14,080 bases of DNA from an uncultured Porphyromonadaceae bacterium (lineage in GTDB: Bacteria; Bacteroidota; Bacteroidia; Bacteroidales; Muribaculaceae), in assembly GCA_947176355.1 (NCBI GenBank), contig CAMWQY010000032.1:1-14080 (forward strand), in the 5' to 3' direction. Positions 8,545-14,080 of the stretch are shown piece after piece; positions within the stretch are counted from its first letter, which is position 1; every line of letters starts with the position of its first letter. Under the pieces are notes generated by a model. That model had not been told where the DNA came from, did no database searches, and was given only the letters and a program-made list of their open reading frames with translations. The translations under genes were made by a program, and so were the position numbers.

Positions 8545-9518
8545 ACGTTATATATTCCTGATTTATAGTTATTTAGATTTTTGGGATCAGTAAACCATTC
8601 TATTGTTTTCTTTAATCCTTCTTCAAGTGTATACTGCGGATGCCAGCCTGTCAATGAAGTTATAAGACTGTTATCGCCAAGCAGACGGAAGACTTCGCTT
8701 CCAGAGGGTCTGAGCCTTTGAGGATCTGTCACCCATTTCACATCCACTCCCATCAGATCAGCTATGGTCTGCAACGTGTATGCCATGCTCACTTCTCTGC
8801 CTGTAGCAATATTGATTTCCTTTCCAATCGTATCAGAGCTCTTCGCAAGAGCTATGAACCCGGCTGCAGTGTCAGCGACAAAGTTAAAGTCGCGAGTGGG
8901 TGTAAGATCTCCTACCTTTATCTCTTTTGCACCGGAAGCTATTTGGGTGATTATGGTGGGGATGATTGCACGCGCTGATTGTCTCGGACCGTATGTGTTG
9001 AATGGTCTGACCACTGTCACAGGCAAATCAAATGCATTGTGGAAACTCAACGCTATTGCATCTGCTCCTATCTTCGATGCAGAATATGGCGATTGGGGTT
9101 GCTTGGGATGCTTTTCGTCAATAGGCACATATTTAGCTGTCCCATATACTTCAGAAGTGGATGTCACAAGAAGACGACCGACACCCTCATCTTTGACAGC
9201 CTGGCAGATATTGAGAGTCCCTTTCACATTTGTGTCGATATATGAATCTGGAGCCACATAACTGTATGGGATCGCTATCAGCGCAGCCAAGTGAAATACT
9301 GTATCTACACCTTTCACTATCTCACGACAAAAGTTTGGGTCACGAACATCACCTGTCACGACCTCCAGCCCCTTGTGGTGGACCTCTTCGAGCCACCCCC
9401 AGTTGTTGAATGAGTTGTATTGAGCAAGCGCCCTGACCTCACACCCCTCCGCAAGCAAAGCCTCCGTAAGATGCGAGCCAATAAAACCATCTGCCCCGGT
9501 CACGAGTACCTTATTCAT
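8541..9518 (-). CDS. legB: LegB-like NAD-dependent nucleotide-sugar 4,6-dehydratase
   Basis: A 325-residue extended short-chain dehydrogenase. GADGFIG (8-14) is the NAD-binding glycine motif, TSTSEVYGTA (119-128) carries the catalytic region, and Tyr145/Lys149 in YSASK are the active-site pair. RPFNTYGPRQSARAIIPT (171-188) and GDLTPTRDFNFV (203-214) shape the sugar-nucleotide site. The overall pattern, including FHLAALIAIPYSY, matches LegB, which makes the 4-keto-6-deoxy intermediate from GDP-N-acetylglucosamine in legionaminic acid synthesis. The Thr-Ser-Glu triad, rather than Thr-Asp-Glu, is also seen in GDP-mannose dehydratases. None of the usual partners (legC, legG, legI, legF) is in the window, so the end product may differ. 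A TTG at 9530 would lengthen the frame, but ATG 9518 gives a normal Rossmann start (MNKVLVTGADG) and overlaps the glsB stop by eight bases. Confidence 0.85.
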   Translation of the reverse strand: MNKVLVTGADGFIGSHLTEALLAEGCEVRALAQYNSFNNWGWLEEVHHKGLEVVTGDVRDPNFCREIVKGVDTVFHLAALIAIPYSYVAPDSYIDTNVKGTLNICQAVKDEGVGRLLVTSTSEVYGTAKYVPIDEKHPKQPQSPYSASKIGADAIALSFHNAFDLPVTVVRPFNTYGPRQSARAIIPTIITQIASGAKEIKVGDLTPTRDFNFVADTAAGFIALAKSSDTIGKEINIATGREVSMAYTLQTIADLMGVDVKWVTDPQRLRPSGSEVFRLLGDNSLITSLTGWHPQYTLEEGLKKTIEWFTDPKNLNNYKSGIYNV

Positions 9519-10455
9519 TTCCGATCTCAATTTTATAAGTTTCTATATGACGGTTCTTCTTTTCCTGGAGAATCTCGGATATCGTCAGGAAGATGCCGCT
9601 TTCCTCCACATCTCCAAATTCATCGTTGATCGCCGTCCCAAACATCCTCATGGTTGGAGACAGACTCATATATGCATTCACGAGTGGCGGAATATTAAGA
9701 CCTTTCTCCCTAATGAGTCGATTTAGGATTTTATAATCCTCTTTATAATCATGTCCTGAAAGGCGATCTTGGATTTCAGGAGTCATGGCTTTGGTGTCGA
9801 TTGGTTTTATAGGTCTGACGAGCCCTTCCACATCCGGGAAATGTTTGTTTAGAAATCCAAGTATGAGATCAAGATTTTCTCTCCCGAACGCAGGATACAT
9901 TGTCACTTTGCCGAACAAGTACTTGATGTGAGGATACACTACGGTAAGAGCTCCAAGTCCATCCCAAAGGTTGTCAAGTGCAAACAAAGCTTTAGTCCCT
10001 GCTTTGCTACTTTGATAGCCCAACGATACAAAAGATCGCCCGAGCTCAAGAGTATCTGGAAGGATTTCATTAATAAACCGATCAGAAAATTTGAAAAGAT
10101 GGGCTGTGGCAATCTTTGGCATTCCGCCTGCCATGTCAATCTTATCGCCGGTGATGAATCGGTAGCCCCCCAATATCTCCCTCGCTTGAGGATCCCAGAC
10201 TATCAACTGCTGACACGGGACCGGCATGATGTCGAATTCATCGATGTCAAATCCTTTGCCGGTGCCTCCCCCTGCCTGCCGGAAGGCTGCCTCTCGCAGA
10301 CGTCCTATCTCAAGCATCGTATTGGGCGCACAATGAGCGTCGACAACGTAGAGCAGGTTGTCGCCTTTGTTCGTATGTCTAAGGAAACGCTCCGGAGTCA
10401 ATTCCTTCTCTATAGCGTCTCTTTCCACAGGTGGTATGATGGGCTCCATTGTCAT
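9511..10455 (-). CDS. glsB: GlsB-like N-acyltransferase for glycine (amino acid) lipid synthesis
   Basis: A 314-residue GNAT-fold acyltransferase of the type often labelled hemolysin-like. In Bacteroides thetaiotaomicron GlsB transfers a 3-hydroxy fatty acid to the amino group of glycine, the first step of glycine and serine-dipeptide lipids; a PlsC-like partner, GlsA, adds the second acyl chain. Features recalled from Bacteroides GlsB-type proteins are EIGRLREAAFRQAGGGTG (49-66), DIDEFD (70-75), the acyl-carrier-binding region LELGRSFVSLGYQ (136-148), FALDNLWDGLGAL (158-170), FGKVTMYPAF (181-190) and NIPPLVNAYMSLSP (254-267). In B. thetaiotaomicron glsA is next door, but here the following gene is a LegB-like dehydratase, so a glsA partner would have to be elsewhere. 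The gene has its own candidate promoter and a possible short leader reading frame. The family is well supported; the exact amino acid substrate is inferred. Confidence 0.83.
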   Translation of the reverse strand: MTMEPIIPPVERDAIEKELTPERFLRHTNKGDNLLYVVDAHCAPNTMLEIGRLREAAFRQAGGGTGKGFDIDEFDIMPVPCQQLIVWDPQAREILGGYRFITGDKIDMAGGMPKIATAHLFKFSDRFINEILPDTLELGRSFVSLGYQSSKAGTKALFALDNLWDGLGALTVVYPHIKYLFGKVTMYPAFGRENLDLILGFLNKHFPDVEGLVRPIKPIDTKAMTPEIQDRLSGHDYKEDYKILNRLIREKGLNIPPLVNAYMSLSPTMRMFGTAINDEFGDVEESGIFLTISEILQEKKNRHIETYKIEIGNE

Positions 10456-10493
10456 TTTTTCAATCCGTAGTCAATCTTTTTGCCTTGCGCCAT
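10452..10493 (-). CDS. Possible 13-codon leader peptide overlapping the glsB start
   Basis: An ATG at 10493 follows a purine-rich GGGAGGG and opens a 13-codon frame (MAQGKKIDYGLKK) whose TGA overlaps the glsB ATG by four bases (ATGA). It begins about eight bases after the predicted transcription start. The peptide is lysine-rich and was not recognised. The overlap would suit translational coupling, but a frame this short can arise by chance, and the purine run sits almost against the ATG. Treat it as a candidate only. Confidence 0.3.
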   Translation of the reverse strand: MAQGKKIDYGLKK

Positions 10494-10506
10494 CCCTCCC
10501 AAATTG

Positions 10507-10537
10507 CAAAGTTAATAATAAATTTAGAATTATCCAT
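10507..10537 (-). promoter_or_regulatory. Candidate Bacteroidetes-type promoter for glsB
   Basis: On the minus strand, TAACTTTG at 10507-10514 matches the TAnnTTTG -7 element exactly. Twenty bases upstream, at 10535-10537, is ATG in place of the -33 TTG, one mismatch. Transcription would start near 10500 and give a leader of about 45 bases. uvrC ends at 10572, so this promoter would let the glsB-legB-ATP-grasp unit be expressed apart from uvrC. Confidence 0.55.
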
Positions 10538-10558
10538 AATTCATTATGCATAATTCAT
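10535..10558. repeat. AT-rich direct repeat and palindrome at the glsB promoter
   Basis: CATAATTCAT occurs at 10535-10544 and again at 10549-10558, a 14-base period. Between and across the copies, ATTATGCATAAT (10543-10554) is a perfect 12-base palindrome. The first copy covers the candidate -33 element. Similar AATTATGAATTATG repeats are, from memory, common between genes in Bacteroidales. This could be a regulator site, a remnant of a dispersed repeat, or simple low-complexity sequence. Confidence 0.4.
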
Positions 10559-10571
10559 AATTTTATAGTCA

Positions 10572-12503
10572 TTATTGTTTGTTCTCAGGATGAAAATGAG
10601 AATAAACCAACTTCCCTTTTGCCTTGCCTATAGCTTCCACAAGGGCATCGAGAGTCGCTTCTTTTATACGTTTTACGCTCTTGAATTGTTTAATGAGTGC
10701 TGTTTTTGTAGCGGGTCCGATCCCCTTGATGCTGTCGAGCTCGCTGACAGTCTGCCCTTTTGAGCGACGGTCTCGGTGATGCGTGATTCCAAATCGGTGG
10801 GCTTCATCACGCATAGCCTGGATCACACGCAAGCTTGGACTTGTCTTATTTATATAAAGAGGAAGGGAATCTCCAGGGAAATATATTTCTTCAAGACGCT
10901 TTGCTATGCCTACCAATGCCACCTCTCCCCTTATGCCCATTTCATCGAAAGCTTCTACTGCTGCACTCAACTGTCCTTTACCACCATCCACTACCACCAT
11001 ATCGGGCAACTTCTCCCCTTCAGCCATCATCCGTGTATACCTTCTATGCAGCACTTCCTTCATCGATGCAAAGTCATCCGCACCTACTACAGTCTTTATG
11101 ATGAAGTGTCGGTAGTCTTTTTTCGATGGTTTGCCGTTTCGGAATACGACACAACTTGCCACCGGATTAGTGCCCTGTATGTTTGAGTTGTCAAAACATT
11201 CTATATGCCTTGGCTGGACTTCGAGACGGAAGTCTTTCTTCATAGTCTCCATAAGCTTCTCTACACTCCGCTCCGGATCCAACGCTTCAGCTTGCTTTTC
11301 CTTGTCTTTTAAATATTGGGTAGCATTTTTGACGGCTACGTCCAAGACCTTCTTCATATCGCCTCTCTGAGGAATGCTGAATTTTATTTTCTCAAATTCC
11401 ACATCAGGCAAAAAAGGCACGATGACTTCGGAGAAATTTCTTTCAAATCTCCTCGCCACTTCCGCTAGCGCCATCGAAAGAATCTCTTCTTTTGAAGATG
11501 CTGAACATCTCTTGAATTCAAGATTTATGCTCTGGATGACGGCTCCGTTATGTAGGTGCATGAAATTGACTACTGCTTCATCTTCGTCGTCACTGGCTAC
11601 AAATCCGAATATGTCAAGGTCGGCAGTTTCAGTCTTTGCCACGACACTCTTGGCATTATAGCGCTTCACCGCCTCATATTTCTCCTTTACTTCCTGAGCC
11701 TGCTCGAATTTCCATTCTTCACTTAGCCTGCCCATTTCTTCAAGAAGATATTTCTCCAATTCTACGGTTTCACCGCGTAAAATAGCCCTTACTCGCGTGA
11801 CGTATTCATCATATTGCTCTTTATTGACAAATCCTCTGCAAGGACCTCCGCACTTCTTGATATGATAGTCGAGACATAGAGAATATTTCCCACGGGCTAT
11901 CCCCTTTTCATCGAGAATATGCCGGCAACTTCGCAGTGGGAAAATATCGCGAATCAGCTGAAGCACCACCTTCGCTGATTGCACATTTGAATACGGACCA
12001 TAGTATTTCGCCCCCAGACCTTTTTCCCTTGTCATAAAGACCCGGGGGAAATCTTCTTTCGTCACGACAATCCATGGATACGACTTGTCGTCCTTCAGCA
12101 AGACGTTGTAGCGAGGTTGATATTCCTTGATCATCGCGCTTTCCAGATGCAGCGCATCCTCCTCAGAATGCACTACGATGAAGCGCATGTCTACAATCGA
12201 CCGCACAAGCAAGTTGGTGCGACGTATATCATGCTGGCGATTGAAGTAGGAAGACACTCTCCTCTTGAGTCGCTTTGCCTTTCCGACATATATAACTGTA
12301 CCTGTATTGTCGAGATACATGTACACCCCCGGAGAGTCAGGAAGGGAAAGTATTTTCTCCCTCAATTTCTCTCCCGGTCTGTTATGCCGAATATCGTCCG
12401 GGGTCCTGTCAGATTTGATCTCAAGATTAAACCCGCCATGTTCATTGATGTCTCGCCCCGCACCGGCAAGCAACTCAGCATTCTTTACGTCTTCTTCTGT
12501 CAT
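10572..12503 (-). CDS. uvrC: Excinuclease ABC subunit C (UvrC)
   Basis: UvrC makes both incisions around a lesion held by UvrB in nucleotide excision repair. All domains are present in 643 residues: the GIY-YIG nuclease for the 3' cut (GVYMYLDNTGTVIYVGKAK, 59-77); four cysteines at 193, 210, 218 and 222 that match the iron-sulfur ligand pattern described for UvrC; a UVR motif that contacts UvrB (about 250-282); the RNase-H-like nuclease for the 5' cut (FDNSNIQGT at 437-445 with Asp438, VVDGGKGQ at 504-511 with Asp506, and DEAHRFGITHHR with His569); and a helix-hairpin-helix near 588-620. The only ATG upstream of the GIY-YIG domain is at 12503, which gives an unusual N-terminal extension of about 45 polar residues. 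A terminator-like hairpin ends 16 bases upstream. The gene follows apt and precedes glsB. Confidence 0.97.
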   Translation of the reverse strand: MTEEDVKNAELLAGAGRDINEHGGFNLEIKSDRTPDDIRHNRPGEKLREKILSLPDSPGVYMYLDNTGTVIYVGKAKRLKRRVSSYFNRQHDIRRTNLLVRSIVDMRFIVVHSEEDALHLESAMIKEYQPRYNVLLKDDKSYPWIVVTKEDFPRVFMTREKGLGAKYYGPYSNVQSAKVVLQLIRDIFPLRSCRHILDEKGIARGKYSLCLDYHIKKCGGPCRGFVNKEQYDEYVTRVRAILRGETVELEKYLLEEMGRLSEEWKFEQAQEVKEKYEAVKRYNAKSVVAKTETADLDIFGFVASDDEDEAVVNFMHLHNGAVIQSINLEFKRCSASSKEEILSMALAEVARRFERNFSEVIVPFLPDVEFEKIKFSIPQRGDMKKVLDVAVKNATQYLKDKEKQAEALDPERSVEKLMETMKKDFRLEVQPRHIECFDNSNIQGTNPVASCVVFRNGKPSKKDYRHFIIKTVVGADDFASMKEVLHRRYTRMMAEGEKLPDMVVVDGGKGQLSAAVEAFDEMGIRGEVALVGIAKRLEEIYFPGDSLPLYINKTSPSLRVIQAMRDEAHRFGITHHRDRRSKGQTVSELDSIKGIGPATKTALIKQFKSVKRIKEATLDALVEAIGKAKGKLVYSHFHPENKQ

Positions 12504-12519
12504 CTATACCCAATTTGAG

Positions 12520-12546
12520 AAAAGCTCCGAATTCATCGGAGCTTTT
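12520..12546 (-). terminator. Intrinsic terminator-like hairpin between apt and uvrC
   Basis: AAAAGCTCCGA (12520-12530) and TCGGAGCTTTT (12536-12546) form a perfect 11-base-pair stem around a five-base loop. In the minus-strand transcript the stem ends in UUUU and continues as CUCAAAUUGGG. It lies about 30 bases after the apt stop and 16 bases before the uvrC ATG. It should end at least some apt transcripts. The symmetric A and T runs mean it could also work on the opposite strand. Confidence 0.7.
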
Positions 12547-12575
12547 TCTTATTTACATTTTTTGTTGCCTATGTC

Positions 12576-13100
12576 TTAATACTTCAACAATGCGGTTACC
12601 TCCACATCATCCGGGAGCACGTCACGACCCTTGAGAGCCGTCAATTCGACGATGAAATTGACATAAATCTTTTTTGGATTCATCGACTTGACAAGCTGTA
12701 TGCAAGCATTCATAGTGCCACCGGTAGCAAGCAAGTCATCATGAAGCACCACGACATCATCCGGACCGATGGCATCGCTATGAAGCTCGATCGTATCTAC
12801 ACCATACTCCTTCGCGTAGGATGCCTTAACTGTTACGGAAGGAAGTTTGCCTGGTTTACGAGCCGGCACAAAACCTGCGCCAAGTCTATCGGCAAGGATA
12901 GATCCTCCGATGAAACCGCGGGATTCTATTCCTACCACCTTGGTCACCCCCTTATCTTTGTAGAGATCTGCAAGGGCATCCCCCATCACATGGAGGGCCT
13001 CGCCGTTTTTAATCATTGTCGTCAGGTCTCTGAATATAATTCCTACCGAAGGAAAGTCGGGTACGTCTCTTATGAGACCTCTTAAATCTTCAATCTGCAT
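12576..13100 (-). CDS. apt: Adenine phosphoribosyltransferase
   Basis: Apt joins adenine to phosphoribosyl pyrophosphate to give AMP, a cytoplasmic purine-salvage step. The 174 residues match the family length and no domain is missing. Recognisable parts are the N-terminal LRGLIRDVPDFPSVGIIFRD (6-25), VVGIESRGFIGG (55-66), RKPGKLP (81-87), and the phosphoribosyl-pyrophosphate loop HDDLLATGGT (120-129), where canonical enzymes have VDDLLATGGT. The C-terminal ELTALKGRD (152-160) is also typical. The gene follows mnmG after 166 bases containing a parS site and precedes uvrC across a terminator. No TAnnTTTG promoter was found upstream, so it may be read from mnmG or from an atypical promoter. Confidence 0.97.
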   Translation of the reverse strand: MQIEDLRGLIRDVPDFPSVGIIFRDLTTMIKNGEALHVMGDALADLYKDKGVTKVVGIESRGFIGGSILADRLGAGFVPARKPGKLPSVTVKASYAKEYGVDTIELHSDAIGPDDVVVLHDDLLATGGTMNACIQLVKSMNPKKIYVNFIVELTALKGRDVLPDDVEVTALLKY

Positions 13101-13170
13101 AACTTTTAATCTTTATATAATATTTATGTTTTAAATTTTCCGATGAAACCGATGCTTCTTTATTATTTTG

Positions 13171-13194
13171 AAAATGTTTCACGTGAAACATTTT
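13171..13194. other. parS: parS centromere-like site (ParB-binding palindrome)
   Basis: TGTTTCACGTGAAACA at 13175-13190 is a perfect 16-base parS sequence of the widely conserved chromosomal type (consensus tGTTNCACGTGAAACa) bound by ParB (Spo0J). The symmetry continues through AAAA and TTTT on either side to give a 24-base perfect palindrome. It lies in the 166-base gap between mnmG and apt. Chromosomal parS sites cluster near the replication origin, and mnmG is often there too, so this hints that the window is in the origin region. The remaining bases of the gap (13101-13266) are AT-rich, with no clear promoter or terminator. Confidence 0.88.
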
Positions 13195-13266
13195 AATCAT
13201 AAATGTGGTAATTTAAGTGCTTTAGGAACTGACACACATGAGCTTTTATGGCTTTTGAAACTTGTA

Positions 13267-14080
13267 TCAATTCCGAAGCATCACGAGAAGGACATTGATG
13301 TCAGAGGGAGATACTCCGGGGATACGCGAAGCTTGTCCTATAGTAGCCGGACGAATTCTGGAAAGTTTTTGGCGAGCTTCAGTTGAGATGGCAAGAATAT
13401 CATCAAAGTTCATACTCTCCGGGATCCTGACTTTTTCGAGACGGCTAACGCGATCGGCAGATTCCCGCTCTCTATCTATATACCCCTGATATTTTATCAA
13501 GATCTCAGCAGACTCAATTATTTCATCTCTCCTACCCTCTTCTATTTCCTCACACCTTTCATTTAAGGCTGGAATAAACTGCATAAGATTTTCGAAATTC
13601 AATTGAGGACGACGAAGGAGATCGGCTATCTTGACTCTACCGGGAAGAAGCCCCGTGCCACATTCTTCAAGAAATTTCTGGAGTTCTTCTGTCGGACGGA
13701 CCGAAGTCTCTTCACACCATTGGACCAAATTCGCACGCTCTGCATATTTTGACTTCATCGATTCATATCTATACTCGTCGGCGAGTCCTATTTCATAGCC
13801 AATAGGAGTAAGACGAAGGTCTGCATCGTCCTGCCGAAGCAATATACGGAATTCGGCTCGGCTCGTAAACATTCGATATGGTTCATCGACTCCCTTGGTC
13901 ACAAGGTCATCAATCAGTACACCAATATATGCTTCATCTCTACCAAGCACGATCGGATCGAGGTTTTTGACACTTCTTGCCGCATTTATGCCTGCCATCA
14001 AGCCTTGAGCAGCTGCCTCCTCATAACCTGTAGTTCCATTCACTTGACCGGCAAGATAAAGAGAGCCGACTATCTTCGAC
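13267..14080 (-). CDS. mnmG: tRNA uridine-5-carboxymethylaminomethyl modification enzyme MnmG (N-terminal part outside the window)
   Basis: MnmG (GidA) works with the GTPase MnmE, using FAD and methylene-tetrahydrofolate, to modify uridine 34 in the wobble position of several tRNAs. About 270 C-terminal residues of a protein usually near 620 long are visible, and the frame stays open to the right edge. The conserved AGQVNGTTGYEEAAAQG segment sits at the start of the fragment, followed by DDLVTKGVDEPYRMFTSRAE and RQDDADLRLTP, and near the end by RIRPATIGQASRIPGVSPSDI in the helical MnmE- and tRNA-contacting domain. The GTG at 14043 is an internal valine codon, not a start. The order mnmG-apt-uvrC is one I recall from other Bacteroidetes. 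Confidence 0.97.
   Translation of the reverse strand, partial: SKIVGSLYLAGQVNGTTGYEEAAAQGLMAGINAARSVKNLDPIVLGRDEAYIGVLIDDLVTKGVDEPYRMFTSRAEFRILLRQDDADLRLTPIGYEIGLADEYRYESMKSKYAERANLVQWCEETSVRPTEELQKFLEECGTGLLPGRVKIADLLRRPQLNFENLMQFIPALNERCEEIEEGRRDEIIESAEILIKYQGYIDRERESADRVSRLEKVRIPESMNFDDILAISTEARQKLSRIRPATIGQASRIPGVSPSDINVLLVMLRN

Noticed and set aside
9519..9530. TTG start adding four residues to the LegB-like protein
   Set aside because: The ATG at 9518 gives a standard Rossmann start and overlaps the glsB stop by eight bases; a TTG start is less likely.
9928..10470. Plus-strand frame of 180 codons opposite glsB
   Set aside because: It is antisense to a well-supported gene and shows no recognised motif.
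13168..13386. Plus-strand frame beginning MKMFHVKHF across the parS palindrome
   Set aside because: Its first codons are just the translated parS site and the rest runs antisense to the end of mnmG. There is no recognisable protein.

Overview
The window looks like a chromosomal segment of a Bacteroidales bacterium, possibly a gut lineage such as Muribaculaceae, though the exact family cannot be fixed by eye. The grounds are a GlsB-type glycine-lipid acyltransferase, a Bacteroidetes-style S41 protease and OmpA/TPR lipoprotein, the gene order mnmG-apt-uvrC, few Shine-Dalgarno sequences, and a near-consensus Bacteroidetes promoter (TTG, 20 bases, TAnnTTTG). GC content is moderate. There are no tRNAs, rRNAs, insertion sequences or CRISPR arrays.

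All ten genes lie on the minus strand, so they are transcribed from the right end to the left. In that order they are: mnmG (only its C-terminal part; its start lies beyond the right edge), apt, uvrC, glsB, a legB-like dehydratase gene, an ATP-grasp ligase gene, an OmpA-like/TPR lipoprotein gene, nadB, a carboxy-terminal processing protease gene (ctp), and mfd (its 3' end lies beyond the left edge). No gap between genes exceeds 190 bases.

The genes fall into groups. mnmG, apt and uvrC cover tRNA modification, purine salvage and nucleotide excision repair. glsB, legB and the ATP-grasp gene overlap each other and form a tight three-gene unit with a lipid and sugar-nucleotide flavour. The lipoprotein gene has its own strong-looking promoter. 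nadB starts NAD synthesis and may stand alone or be read from upstream. ctp and mfd overlap by four bases, which links an envelope protease to transcription-coupled repair. UvrC and Mfd act in the same repair pathway.

The most striking non-coding element is a perfect ParB-binding parS site (TGTTTCACGTGAAACA) between mnmG and apt, inside a 24-base perfect palindrome. Together with mnmG it suggests that the replication origin is not far away. Other items are hairpins just upstream of uvrC and nadB, a possible 13-codon leader peptide overlapping the glsB start, and AT-rich repeats at the glsB promoter.
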